DNA of 40,000 bases from JBDROU01 sp043809745 [NCBI: bacterium] (lineage in GTDB: Bacteria; Elusimicrobiota; JBDRMW01), in NCBI GenBank assembly GCA_043809745.1, contig JBDROU010000010.1:1-40000 (forward strand), read 5' to 3'. Shown in pieces: positions 1-15,000 of this stretch. The position numbers were made by a program, and so were the translations under genes. The first letter of the stretch is position 1, and every line of letters starts with the position of its first letter. Under the pieces are notes generated by a model. The model was given only the letters and a program-made list of their open reading frames with translations. It was not told where the DNA came from and searched no databases.

Positions 1-2
1 TT

Positions 3-3000
3 GATGGAGTAGCCTACACAGGAGACGCGAACAGTAAATTATTAAGAGGATTGTATGACACATTGGTAAGCGACAAGCAGATAACGAATTTAGACACGTT
101 AGCGTTAGTGGATAAAGCATTTGATGCAGATGCGGTAGTTACAAACTTAAAGAATCAAGCAGCCTTAGTTACAGAAGGAGGACAGGCATTACTTGATGAT
201 ATACGAATGGTATATGGAATAGATATGACATTAGAAGAAGGAGATATCGGATATTGGGGTAAGGGCGTGGCGGAGGCAGCAGATGCGAATAAGTTTATAG
301 CTATGGGAGTAATCTTAGGCCAGTTTGCGGATATGATAGCAAGAGGTAAGGTAAAAGTACTTGATATTCATACTGGGATAGAGACTGAAGTTAGCAAAGT
401 AGTCACCGTAGCGAGCATCAAAGCGGATTTGAAGAAGAAAAAAGATCTGAATGAAGCTGGGGTAGCTGATTATATCAAAGTACTATATCCTGAGCTTAAA
501 GACGTACCGTATATAGGAAATAGTGAGAATAGCAAGTTTTTGAGAGGTGTGTATGACACGTTAGTTAGCGACCAGCAAATAATAAATATCGACACATTAG
601 AGACCGAGGTAAGGACAAAACCATTCAATGCGACAGATGTGATTGTGAACTTACAAAAACAAGTAGAGTTGATACAGTATGAAGATGGGAACATATATAG
701 CTTAATTAGTGGAGTATATAATGATGCAGCAAGTACTTATTGGGGAAAAGGCAAGGCGACAGAAGAGGAGGCCGATAAGTTCAGAGTAACAGGAGTAGTA
801 TTAGCACAGTTTGCGGATATGATTGTTAGTGGTAAGGTAAAAGTTTTAAATATTCATACTGGAGAAGAAACTATAGTAGAAAAAGAAGTAACGGTTGAAA
901 ATATCGTACGTGATTTAGAAAGAAAACTAGAGTTAAAGAATGCGGGGGTGGATGAGTTCATAAATACGCTCTATGGAGTTAAAATACAGAATGCACGTTA
1001 TAGAGGAGATCCGGATAGCAAGTTGAGACGTGCCATTTTCGATATATTAATGTCTAATGAAAAAATAAGTAATGTTGATGTTGTTGATAGGAAAGAAAAG
1101 GTAGAGTTTGATGCGGAAAAAGTTATTGAAAATTTGAGGAATCAGGCTGCGTTAATGAGTGGCAGCAACGGTGAGATCTTGAATTATATTGCTGAACTTT
1201 ATGAAGGGAGTAGTGCTGCGTATTGGGGGGAAGGTGTTGCGGAGAGTGATACGTCGTTTACTATAACACAAGTTGCGTTGGCTTCGCTTGCGAGTAATTT
1301 GTGGAAGACGGATATCAAGAGGATAAATATAATAACGGGTGAAGTAGAACCCATGAAACTTAAGAAACCACTTGAACCTTGGGAGGTTATCGGAAGTTTA
1401 AGAATACAGGCAGAACTCAAAAGAAAAGCATTTGATTTTATTAGAAATTGGTATGGGTTGTCGGGGGTTCCGTACAGAGGTGATGAAGCGCGAAGTCCTA
1501 TCGTGAGGCAGGTGTTTGCTGATATCGCGGATCGTATTCTTAATGCTGATAATGAACTATTAGATACGGTTGATGAATATTTAGAATTTTTAATGTTTGC
1601 CAATAGGATACTTGAGATTATAAGGGATCGGTGGGGCGAGATAGATGCGAAAGCATTTAAGGAATTTTGTGATTTAAATAAGGATGAGATTAAAGAAGTG
1701 AATATGGCTACAATCGGAAGATTAGTGTTTGATAAAGCGCTTGAATATTTGAAGTACCAGAATGATTCCAAGAAAGGTTACAGAACTATTATATTGGATG
1801 TTGCGCCGTGGCTTGATGAGTGGATTGAGGCGATGCCTTATGCGATTCAGTTGAGGGACAAGCTTACTATGAGGAAGGATCTTTTAAGATTCCTTAAAAT
1901 GACAACCTCGTTTAGGGGAACGTTTGAAGATCCGGAAGATATTGAATGGCTCTTTAGTGTTGCAAAAAATATGGGGATGAGGCTTGAGAAACCGTTTAGG
2001 GATGTTGCGACTTATATTGCGGTGATTGACAAGATGAGTCACGAATGGAGCCGTATAGAGAAGCTGCTGGGAAGAAAAATTTCGGTAAGTCCTGATAAGG
2101 GCGGATTCAGTTATGAGATTAAAGGCGGGATTCTTACGATAAATTACCATGATGGAATAACTGAAGATATTCTGGCATCTTCGATCAGGGAGATAGGAGC
2201 TTCTTATATAAGCATAAATTTTGTTTCCCCGAATATTACCCTGGAGGAAGCCAGTAAGAAGTGGGCGACCGATGAAAAAGGGCTTATTAAGGAAGCAACG
2301 GCAATTACCAGTATTTCTGTTAGGACCGGCGTGAGCGATATTATAAAAGGTGAGGAAATTGAACGCACAGTTTATTTCTTTAATGAGGATGGCCGGAGGC
2401 TTTGGGAAGAATTCCAGTATTATAATCTGCGCACAGGCAATCTTACTACCCAGATCAGGGACAATGTAGAAACGCGCTATGAATATGACGGGGGTATGGA
2501 ATACGGGTATCTTAATACTACCAATAAATTTGTAGCCATTCCTACTCACGGGAAGACCTATGTTAAAGGAAGGCCGGATCTGCTTATAAAGGAGTTCCGG
2601 AATGTGCTTGATAAGGATATTCAAACTGGTGATCAAAGGCTGATAGATCAATGGGTGACATACCATGCCGGTGAATATAAAGGGCGCGTGGCACATCAAT
2701 ATCTCGATAAGAATACCGGTACCACTCAAACTTTGTATGAAGGCGATATTGTTGACGGCTCATTTGCTGCCGACAGGGTAACCGAGTACTCATTAAATGA
2801 TCCGGTGCTTAATGTTCTTGGGATTGCGGAATCATTTGAAACATTTGAATATTTTAACGGACAGAAGGTTACAAAGATGTTAACCGGGACATATAAGGGT
2901 GTGTCGGAATACAACGGAGCTTCGTTTGAGATAATCGATGAAGAAGTTAAGATACGGCGCATGGATTATTACGATGCGATGGGGAACATCATGGAATCAC

Positions 3001-6000
3001 AAATAACGACCCAGCTTGAAGGTAAATTCGTGCCGGAAAAAATAGTGATGTATCATTACGACAATTCATATTACAAAGCATACGGCGCGGCGACGCATAC
3101 GCAGGAGTTTATCTGCGATTCCATGGGAGATCAGGTTATTCCGGTTACAGAACGCTTTATGCTCGGGTTCAATGAGTTCGGAGGGATGAATGTATTTGAG
3201 AAAGATCTGGTGCGGGATACCGCCAAACTTAAATTGACGGATTACAGGAATAGAACGGTGAAAGAGTACAGCGATGATCCTGAACAAATTGTTGATGCGG
3301 AAGTACTCATAAATGGTATCAGTTATAACGCAAGCAAGCTTGTAAGAGAAGATCTGAAAGATAAACCTATTAGCCTTAGCAGGTTGCAGTTAAGTGATTT
3401 TGTTACCATTAGTGTGGGCAACATTTCCGCCGGGTATGTTACCGAATATTCGTTCGAGGATAAAGATTATGATTCGCCTGCAGAAGCCAGACAATTCCGG
3501 TCGCGGGGGGTTGCTGCTGGAGGGGTGAGGTATTTCTGGAACAGCGTGTCGCATAGAAAAGAAGATACTGTTGAAAGAACAATAAAGACAATCGGGTACA
3601 AAGATATCACGCTTGAATCAGGAATAAAAGAGAGAGCGCTGGTATTTGAAGAGCATGTAGAACGCAATAATTTGGGCAAGCGGGTTGCGGTGGGTCTTGT
3701 GAACGGATTCCCGGTCCAGGAGATTACAGGGAAGGTTATTGACGGTAAAATGGTTGCAGACAAAGTTGCGGATTATTCCTATGAGGGTTATGCCGGCAGG
3801 ATGGGGCTTGTTACCAGCGGGCAAACTTATTTGTATGATGAGTCTAGCGATGATAATCGAGGAGCGCAGCTTTACGAATCAACCCTGCGGTTTAACGACG
3901 GCGGAGAAATACGAAATATTTTTGCGGTTTCTGTGGGGGATGTATTAAGAAGTATTATGGATGAAAAGAAACGCGTTACCGTATTTACCAAAGAGGTATT
4001 CAAAAACCAGAAGCAGCAGCTTGCATGGCTGGAATTAAAGGATACATATGACCGCACGCATATAAAGCATGATGGGGAGATAAAAGACGGCAGATTCGTG
4101 AAACAGATACGGATTGAATATGATTTTACGGGTGAACTCGGCAGAATGGGTGTTGGATGGAAAGGTACCAAGTATCTTTTGGATGAACGCTACGGCGGTC
4201 AGCTGCTTATTGGAAATTCGTATCTCTGCACAAAAGACGGAAAAATAATTTTTGATGAAAATGAAGCCCGAACATTGAGCGCTGATCAGGTATACAATGA
4301 TGACGGGAACTTAATGTTCCTACAGACTGAAGCCTACAGCGATTTGGCATGGCTTGAAGTAATCGATGCTGAGGGCAGGGTGGTTATGAAGTACGATGGT
4401 AAGCTGGTAGGGAACAAGTTTATTGCTTCTACGGTTACGATAGCTGATTTCAAGGGTGATATTGGAAGGGCGGGAATCGCATGGAAGCAGTATACCTACC
4501 TTTACCAGAAAGAATATGCGATGGCTAACTATGCAAAAGGAGGAATACTCTTAGGAACCTCTGATCTGTGTGATGAAGAGAACAATTTGATACAGGATGT
4601 TGACAAACTTGCAGCCAAATATTTTGGCACCATTTTTGACGATAAAGGGCGGGTGAGGATGCTTCAGCGGAAGGTTTTCGACAAGCTCGCCTTTATCGAG
4701 GTAATAGATCATCACGGGAAGGTTGTGATGAAGTTTGACGGCGAGTTTAACGAAGCGGAACAGCGTTTCGAAGCGCAGACCGCTACAGTTTATCACTATG
4801 ATGGGCTATTCGGAATTATCAAAAAGGCATGGCTGGGGTATACATATTTCTACGAGAACGGGTTCGCTGAAGAGGATTATCAGAAAGAAAAACATATAGG
4901 GAAATCATCGCTGCGCGACAGTGAGGGGAAATATATTGAAGATATCAACAGTGTAACGCTTGACAACTTCAGGAAGTTGTTGTTCGATTCCAAAGGCCGG
5001 ATACAGCTGCTTCAGGAACAGACCTATGATAAACTTGCCTGGATAGAATTTATTGACGGGCAAGGCAATGTGGTTATGAAGCGTGACGGGGAATATAATG
5101 AGACCAGTAAAGAATTTAATGCAACAACAGCCACCATTTATGATTTTGACGGCTTCTTCGGCATTTTGAAAAAAGCCTGGAAGGGGTATACGTATCTGCA
5201 CAAGGAGGGGTTCGATGATGATGATTACCGTGTAAGCAATCTAATGATCGGGGATTCTGTGTTATGTGATAGATATGGAAACATCGTTACCGATATTAAT
5301 GCAGTAAGCAGAAGAGCTTTATTCGACAGTAAAGGCCGCATAAGGATTTTACAGCGGCAGAGATATGATAAACTCGCTTGGGAGGAGACAGTAAATCATC
5401 ACGGGAAAGTTACGATGAAGTTGGACGGTGAATATAACAAAAATACAGAGAAATTTGAAGCTAGGATAGCCACGGTGTTTGAATTTAAGGGCAAGTTCGG
5501 CATTCTTAAAAAAGCGTGGAAAGGGCATAAATATCTCTATCGGGCCGATTTCAAAGAAGAAATGTATCTGAAGGAAGGTCATAAAATAGGGGAATCGGTA
5601 TTATTGGATAACGAAGGAAATGTTGTTAATGATATTTATAACGTGGATCTGGACAGCCTGTTTGACGGTCAGGGCCGCATACGGCTTCTGCAGCGGCAGG
5701 TTTATGATAAGCTTGCGTGGATTGAAGTGATTGATAATCACGGAAAAGTGGTTATGAAAATTGACGGCGAATATGATGAGTATACGAAAAAGTTCAAGCC
5801 GGTAACGGTGACGCTTTACGATTTTGAAGGGGATTTCGGAATTTTGAAAAAAGCGTGGAAAGGGCGCACGTATTTTTATCAGGAAGGATATACTGAAGCT
5901 GATTACAGGGCTCACGGATATGATATCGGCGATTCTATTTTGTTCGACAGATACGGGAATATTGTGGAGGATATTAAGAACGCGAAGTTGGAAGATTTGT

Positions 6001-9000
6001 TTGATGATAAGGGGCGCATAAGGCTGCTTCAGCGGCAGAAGCTCGACAAGCTTAGCTGGATTGAGGTGATCGACCATCACGGGAAGGTGGTGATGAAAAT
6101 TGACGGTGAATATAACGAAAAAACAAAGCAATTTAAGCCTGCAACTACAACGGTTTATGATTATGAAGGCGAGTTCGGAGATTTGAAGAAGGCGTGGAAA
6201 GGGCGCACCTATATATATAAGGAAGGATATGACGAAAATATGTACAGAACGAACGGATACGAGATCGGCGATTCTCTTCTGTTCGACAAATACGGGAATA
6301 TTGTGGAGGATATTAAGAACGCGAAGTTGGAAGATTTGTTTGATGATAAGGGGCGCATAAGGCTGCTTCAGCGGCAGAAGCTCGACAAGCTTAGCTGGAT
6401 AGAGGTGGTTGACCATCACGGGAAAGTGGTGATGAAGATTGACGGTGAATATAATGAGCACACAAAAAAGTTCGAGCCCAAAACAGCAACGGTTTATGAA
6501 TTTAAAGGGCGGTTCGGAGATTTGAAGAAGGCGTGGAAAGGGTACACCTATCTTTACAGGGAAGGATTTGATGAAACTCAGTACAACCCGGTTGATGCTA
6601 TCGGGGAATCTGTGTTGTATGACAGATACGGGAATGAAGTTGATGATATAGATGCGGTGATGCTGCGTTCTTTGTTTGACAGCCAGGGCAGGATTCGGCT
6701 TTTACAGCGGCAGATTTATGATAAGCTTGCATGGATTGAAATCATTGACAATCACGGAAAAGTGGTAATGAAGATTGACGGGACCTATGATGAAACCACT
6801 AGAAAATTCAAAGAAGCGCTCGTGACACTTTATGACTATGAGGGCGCTTTAAGTTACTTGAAAAAAGCCTGGAAAGGGTATACATACCTTTACCGAAAAG
6901 GGTATTCGGAAAAAGACTACAAGGCTAATGAGAGCGAGCTTATTATGGGCAGGTCCCGGTTATGCAAACCCGATGGGACATTAGTGGATAATATAGAAGT
7001 TATTACGGAAGAGCAGTTGAGCACGCTTTTTGACAGCGAAGGCAATATTACGATTTTGCAGGAGCGGGTCAGAAATAAATTGGCGTGGCAGGAAGTGATT
7101 GACAAGCACGGCAAGGTGGTTGTTAAATATGACGGCTTTATTAATGATGCTGGAGAATTCGTACGGACATCAATAACCTTTTACAGATATGAGGGGGTAT
7201 TTGGAGATTTGAAAAAATCCTGGAAAGGTTTTACATACGATTATCAAAAAGATATTTCGGCAGAGACAATTAAGGAATTAGAAGCGCTTTACCAGGCCAG
7301 AGAAGATAAATCCCTGTTCGGCAGATCAAGACTCTGTAAACCTGACGGGAAGCTGGTTAAAAATATAAATGCGATAACCGCGGATACGGTAAAAGAGCTC
7401 TTTGACAAAGACGGGAATATTATAATACTGCAGGAGCTGGTTAAAGACAAAAAGTTCTGGCAGGAAGTTATTGACCATCACGGCAGAGTAGTTGCTAAGT
7501 ATGACGGGTATATTGACAGCGAAGGAGAATTCCAAAGAGAGACGGTTACTTTCTACGAATTCGGCGGTGATATCCAATGGATGGAGATCGGGTGGAAGGC
7601 TAAAACTTATCTATATAAAGAAGGGTATATAAAGGAACAGTACGAATACAGCGAGTACACATCCGAGAATTTATTTATAGAGCGGTCATTCCTCTGCGAT
7701 ACCGAAGGCAGGAAAATCGGGAATATCAACAAAGCCGGCTTCGACAGCATATTCGATAAGAAAGGCAGGACAATAATACTAATCGACAGTTTTGAAAAAG
7801 GCCTTGCCTGGCAGGAAAAGAAAACCCCGAAAGGCGATATTGATGTAAGGTACGACGGCATACTAGCGGGGGATACCTTTTTCAGAAGGACGGTGACCGA
7901 GCACCATTATGCAGGTAAGCTGGCGCAATTGAAACGTTCCTGGAAAGGCGAGGTGTATATATACAGCCAGGTGCTGCAGGATAAGACTGGCTCACCGGTT
8001 GAAGAATTCCAGCTCTGCCGCACAAACGGGACGCTTGTAACGAAAGAAGAAATAGAGAATGTTTCATTTGCTGACGTATGCTTTAAAGACGGGTCGGTGT
8101 TATATCAGGTAACAAATAAAAAGTATGGAACGGTGTCCCAGGAACGGAGGTTGAGCACAGGGCGGCTGCTGGCCAAGTATAATGGTTATGTGGATAAAAA
8201 CGGTAAATTTATCAGAACCAGCGTGGAAATACCTGTGTATTCCCGCGACAAACTGGGGATTCTAAATGTTGCTGAAACCAATTACAGTTATGAGTGGCAG
8301 GATCATTGGTTGTATGATAAAGAGCTTTCTGAAATTATGAAGGAAGAAAAGCCGGTTCTTATAGGAAGGCTTAAAGGTTTCAAGGGAGGGTATTCGCTTT
8401 ATGAGTTTACCAATATGCGCAGGCGGATGAAACCGATCTGGCAGGAGTATATGGATCCGTACGGCAGAACCCTGATTCGCTATGACGGGAAAGTGATTAA
8501 CGGAACATTTGTGAGAAAAAGGATTACCGAATTTAAGTTTGACGAATTATGGCTGAGCAACAAAAATCCAAGGACAAGCACTTCGTGGGTGTACGAGCCA
8601 AACGCACCTGAGAATAAAGGAGAAAAGATCGCCGAATCAACTTACACAGTGGAAGAACACGAGTATTTTAAGGATTTTGCTACGAAAAAATACATAAAAA
8701 TCGTAACAAACTTATACAAAAATGAGAAATACGATTACACCACAACTGTTTGGATGAGCGAGTTTGGAGAGATACAAACTGTCAAAGACGACATTAAAAA
8801 CTATATAAATCAAGATGCTGAAAGACTGCTCTATAACCTGCCTACCAGCAGTATAGTCAAACACTGGCATAAATACGATCAAGCAAAGGGAGAATTTGAG
8901 TTGGCTTTGGAAGACGGAGCTGCTACCCTCAAAGGGTATGATGCGTTATTCTTTTTTGTGGAAAACGGCGAAAAAGTTTCACTGGAAATAAAGGACAAAC

Positions 9001-12000
9001 AAAACAATGATGTTGTTATCGGGGATGAAGGGGTAAAAAAAGCTGATGCTAAATTCTGGGACGCTCTGCCGGACAATCATCTTTTCTTCCCGACACTGGA
9101 ACATCCTGCCCGCATCGTAACACTAATGGCCCAGGATTCATCCATACGCAGCAATAATATTCGGGTGTTGCCTATTACCTGGCTCAAACAGTTCGGAATA
9201 GATATAAATAATATACAATCAATTACAGTAAAAAGCGACAGCGGCGCTGAAATGTTCGTCTCTCCTTTATATCGTTTGGGTAATGGCAAGGGAGATGGAA
9301 CCGAACCGGTTAACCATATAAGCACCCGCATAATTTACGGAGAGAGAGGAGAAGTCGAGTATAGGGTCGATTTAATTACGCGCGGGACCGGAGGAACATA
9401 CGGGTATCTAGGTATAATTGATAATGATCGGATAGCTCCCTGGGTTGAATTTGCCATGTATCATGAAGCAGGGTTCTTTGGAGACCCGCCGGTACAGGAT
9501 CCCGTTTTCGTTGTAACTGAGAAAAATGATTATCCGGATAAAAATCAGGGGTTCTCGATCTGGAGGCCAAACGCCCGGCTGTCGCAGATTCATACTTTAT
9601 TCCGCGACAGCGAGCGTAATGATTGGGTTGTTACAATCGGTTTAAGGAATCCGTTTGAGGATCCGAAGGCAGAGAAGTATCAAAGCAGTAAAGCGGAAAA
9701 ATATCCGGAGATCCAATCTTACGGCCCGGGATTTAAGATTGTGTATGAAAGCGATGTCTGGTGGGTGGTCGCGCGGTCGGCGAATAACGCGTTTAACCAG
9801 TCTATAATGGAACACCGCGCACGCAAATCGCTTGATGAATTGAAAAATGAGCTTGATAAGAGCGGATTGTTGAAAGCTAAAAATATTAAAGAGTTCCTGG
9901 AATCGAGGAATATTTCACCTGAAATATTTAAGCGTCAGCCTACGCCTTTGGAGATAACGGAGGAGCAGTACGAGATCCCCTGGGAGGTATATAAGCGGGT
10001 TTACGCCAACAGGTTTGATACTAAAAAAGTAAAAGATGATTTTAAGAAACATGTTAAAGAGCTTGAAAATAAGTACGTAAAGGGTTTAAATTATTGGCTG
10101 ATTCCCACATCTCCCGATGCTAAGGATAAAGAATATTCTGAGATGACCGAACAACTTGGAACGATGCCGGGTTATATGGAGATCGGCAGAAAAGATCTAG
10201 CTGAAGCAGTTATCAAGTTCTGCATGTATGTTACGGATAATGGCGTAAAGCCGCTGTTTTCAAGTTATAACATTGTTAAAGGATTTGAATATCCGGAGGA
10301 ATTTAATGCGAATAGTGATGTGGCGAGACAATCGCAGCCTACCGCCGAGGTGCAATTTAAGTGCGCCCAGCAGGCGCTGTATTTTGCGAAAATGACGAAT
10401 AATCCCGAATATTTAGAATTCGCCCTTAAAATGCTTATTCAGGGGTTGAGATTCTCTCAAGGCTGGGATAAAGATGCGGATACCTGGCAGAAGGGTTTAG
10501 CTAAGATCGAAGAAGGGGGCTTTACTGATTTAATGCCGATTATAAGGGAGTTCAAGTATTGGATGTTTGAAAAGCTCCCAACCCAGCCGGATAATTTCCG
10601 TTCCGGTATAAATGCTCAAATTTACGGAATTCTCGGAAGTTTTGAAGAAGCTCTGGGGAATAATAAGCTTACCGCAAAAGTGAGTGCTTCTTCTCAGGAA
10701 ATAGAAAGCTTTAAGAATGAAATAATCAGGATACGAGAACTGCAAAAGGAATGGATACAAAAGAATGGTTGGGATGTGATAAAAAAGCATCTTGATGACG
10801 TTATTCACGCAAACTTAACAGAAATATTTGATGTGCAGACCGGGGAAAAGGATGTGAAGTCAACAGACAAAGATAAAGTCACTCCTTCTGTAATTGTGAG
10901 AGAACCCTGGAGTTCAACTGAGGAAGCGCTTGATATGATTCTTATGCTTAATGATCTTAAAGATAATGAGGAGATTACGCAGGATAAACTCTTCCGTTTG
11001 ATGAACGCGATCGCCCGCTGCATGACGGTCAAAGCTGGCGGGCTCACAGGTTTAGACCGTTCGCTTCCTATCGGGGTAAGAGGTGATGCGATATTCTACA
11101 AAGATTTTGTGAAATTCCTGAAGGTTGCAAAAGCGATCGGTTATTCCAAAATGGCTCAGTGGGCTGAACATCACCTGGAGGCTGCGTTTTACCAGGATCC
11201 CAACAATCTAGGATTACCGATAGTATCGAGTGAAAGCAGGTCTGAATATTCGAAAAAGGGCATGGAAACAGGAGACGGCCGCAGAATACTTCCAGTTGAA
11301 AAAAATGAAGAAAAGAGGACAACAAAAGGCAGCGAAACACCTGCTGTAGAAATGGATAAATGGCCTTATTCAATCAGGGCAAATGCCGGACTTATCGACG
11401 CTTTAACATTTGGACAAGGCAAAACCAGCGATGTTACTGAAGCGAAAGATAAATTTGAGAAGGGAAATGAAAAAGAAATATCAAAAGATGAAAAAGATGA
11501 TGAAAAAATAGCAGCTGAACAAAAGCAGCCACTAAAGGAAAAAGTGCAAAGCCTGCTTGGAGTTGCTTCAGCATTTGCTAAAACATCAAAAGAAGATAGG
11601 AATACAGCAGCAGAGGGAAAAACTGAGGAAACAGTTAATATAGATAAAGAAAAGGCGACAAGAGATGCTGCTGGCACTTCGAGTTTAAACACATTTTTCA
11701 AGGATGATTACGGGAAATGGGTTAACAAAGATACATTTCTCGGGAAAGTTACATCTGCATACTTTTGGATTTGGGGTGCTCATTTAGTCTGGACTTTCTT
11801 CTGGGCTTTTGTTAGGAGAATATATGTGTCTGTCAAAAGAGCGCGGTTGGGTTCCTGGTACGGGACAAGAGATACGTTTGTAACAAAATTGGCTCGGCGT
11901 TTGATCAAACGAGGCGGCGGCATTGTGGCGGAAGTTGATCCTTCAGAGGAATCGAAGGGTCCGGATGAGGTTAGAATTTTAGATCAAAATGATGAACAAA

Positions 12001-15000
12001 TACTTATGAACTCTTTCAGGAGGTGGTCGGATAAGATACTGGGTAGGCGGCAGCTTATGAGTTACGGCGAAGCGCTGTCCCATACATTTGTGGGTGACGG
12101 TCCTGTGGAAGGCAACTTTTTGCTGGCGCTAAGATCAATTTACATGTATGTGCTTAAATGGCAGCAGGAGAACCCCGAAGATACCGATGATTGGATAAAC
12201 GGTATGGATGAGTTCAGCGTGATGGCGTGTATTTACATGAGAAAGATAATGAGAGATGAGAAGAAAGATACAAAATCAGATTATACAAACAGCAACGATA
12301 TTTGGCACAGGATGGAGTTAATGACTATTGAACTTAGCGAGTTGATGAGAGATGCGCTTGCGGAAGGGAGATACGATGTATTTAAGAAATACTTAGGAGA
12401 ATTGGGTGTTCAACGGCGCGAAGCCTCGATTGATATTAATGATATAAATCTCGGTATACTTGAGTCCGATTGGGATGCAATACATGCGGAACTTGATAGA
12501 GAACTTCAGATTAGTGAGGATCGGGTGAATGCATTAAGAAGGAATATCATAGTTTTTGTTGACAGGGAAGGCCTTAAGCCTACATCGGGACTCTTCACTG
12601 ATTTTGTAACGTTTTTACCGACTTTGTTTTTTTCAGTTTTAGGTATTATAGGATTAAGGAATATTCAGGTCGGGGGTTCCGGGCCTATTGGGGTGCTGTT
12701 TAATATGTTCAACAGTGCAGTTTCATCCACAATCGGAAGTTCCGGGCCTTTAGGGGTGTTCTTTGGCCTTTTCAAAAGTATAGCTTCATCCATAACGCTG
12801 CCTTTTACCTGGTATTGGGCGCCTGTAATATTGCTGAGTATCAGCGTATTGCTGAAACTATCAGCCCATGCTTACAAAACAATGGGCAGATTTGGGCGTG
12901 GTGAAGCCCCGATGGATATCCAAAAGGTACATTCAAGCTGGAATAAATTAATCGAAATAGGTTCGGTGATATTCAGATTTTTTGGTTTCGGTTCACTGCT
13001 TACTTTAAGCGTTTACACCCAGTTTATGAAAACAGCCTCATTCGATATCATGTTCCTGAATATGGGGTTTATCGCATATCTTGCCTTTGAAACATTTTTG
13101 GCGGTTACAGCGTTTTCGGGCAATCTATTGGATCTCTTTGGCAGGCGGGGCCTTGCAAATTTCGGAATATTTAAGCTGAGGGAGTCCATGTCCGGCCATA
13201 TGTTCAAATATTTTATCAGGCCACCGGCGCTTACCGGTGGAGCGCGCGCAATCATAAGCTATCATCTGCTTAATTTAGCTTCTATCATTTTCGGGAGCTA
13301 TGCCGGGTTATTTACTTTCGGTTGGTTCGAAAACTTTTTTGTTCCGGGCGATATAGGGAATATGCTCCGCCTTGCGGTGGGTATGGGATTTTTTGGGGTG
13401 ATTCATTTTATTACCCAGTACGGGATATGGCAGGTGATGACCGGAGCGGGATCTTTTGCCAGCGTATTCCTGCCGCACACACTGGTTATCGGGACATCGA
13501 TAATTGCCTTAAACAAAAGCGCGCTGCTTATATGGCTGCCCGGATCTCTGGGAAAAATTATTGGCGGGCTGCTTACCGGGTTAAACCCGTTATTCCTGGT
13601 TGGGGGTTCGGTTGCTCTGGTAGCTGCAACCGGCCTGTACAGAAAGTTTGTAATAAACAAACGGAAGAGGGAATTGGACGGCGCGGTATTAGGAAAAGCC
13701 GTTAAAAAGAAAAAGAAGATCGGTATTGTGTTCTTCAGCAGAGATTGGTTCAGCTACAGGTATAAATACAAGGATAAGCGTAATGAAGCTACGGAAACGG
13801 TGATAAAGAGTTTCGAGTTCCTGTTGAAGAATGAGGATAAGGGTCTAATGATGAATTTGAGTAAATGGGGGCTTGAGGGATTGCCGTTTGATGAACAGAT
13901 CAGTCAGGCACGGACTTATATCAAAGCTCTTCATGATTTGGAGTACTCAGAAGGGAAGGATTTATTTGATCTGATGCAGATTAGAGATCATACATTGCCG
14001 GATGATTTAAGAATCGATCTTCAGCCTACTGACAATCAACAGCATATAGAATTGGGCTGGGCGATGCGCTGCTGGCTGGGCGAGGTGGTAGCAGAAGGCG
14101 GGGATTCGCCTAATGTACCGTCTAATTTAGTTGCGCAGGCACATAAGTTTGCGGAACTTGGAATAGGCAGGCGGGTATGTTTCTACCTCATAAGTAATAA
14201 CTGGAAGCCTTTGGAGCAGGATCGGCCTTCTGAAATGGGGGAAGATATTGAATTGATTGCTCGGAATACACTTTGCAGGCTTTTGGAATATATTCTTAAT
14301 AACGGTGATATATATGACAAACGGTTAGAAAATGTGCAGTATGCAGATGGAGGAAATTCGCAGGTAAGTCAATTAAAGACAACTGGAGACAAAGATGTGA
14401 GTGAAATCGGCACCGCATACACTCTTCATGCCGGTACATGCATGCCGTTTAAAGCGGCGACTATGACTGCAATGGATTTAATACCTGAAGAAACACTTAA
14501 TTTAAGCACAATGGTTGTTATGGACAGAGGTTCTATTGTTCATAATGTTAATGATTTTGGGGAAGATCTCTTGAAGCATGATACAAACCCGAATATGGTG
14601 ATAACATTACCCGGCAGGGCAACCACAAGCACACTGATGGCGGTCGGACAGGCTTCTCAAAATATGGAAGAAGGTCACCGTTCGTATGACAGAGCGGTTA
14701 AAAGATTGTTAGGCGGCGATAAGGGCGAGACTGTAGGTACGGGATGGGGCAATATATTAAGCGTATTATACGGGGATTCGATGCGTGTAAAACTGAAATA
14801 TGCTAATCAAAACAGTTCATATAAACATTTGCCGGTTATGCCGATTACATCAAGGCTTTTCTACGAAAGGGTGAAAACAAGAGGTTTGTTTCATGCCATT
14901 TTCGCCTATTTGTGGGGACTGCTATCATATATTCCTCATGCGGTAGGTATTTCAGAAGATATATGGGCGGTTGGACAACTTATGCATGCATTCTTAGGAC

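Noticed and set aside
51-53. TTG as the start of the giant gene
   Set aside because: Codons 3-50 are open in the same frame and match the sequence before the same point in the next repeat unit, so the TTG is an internal Leu.
1-2000. CRISPR array or noncoding tandem repeat
   Set aside because: The repeats are in frame, about 490 bp long and diverged at protein level, so they are coding repeats.
5601-6461. Minus-strand open frame of 286 codons
   Set aside because: It lies antisense to the 110-residue repeats and repeats with their period; no SD or family similarity. It is a shadow of the repeat array. The frame at 1884-2729 is likewise antisense to the giant gene.
3987-8700. RHS polymorphic toxin
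   Set aside because: Repeats resemble YD motifs, but there is no RHS core cleavage motif and the sequence continues for thousands of codons into a membrane region, not a C-terminal toxin.
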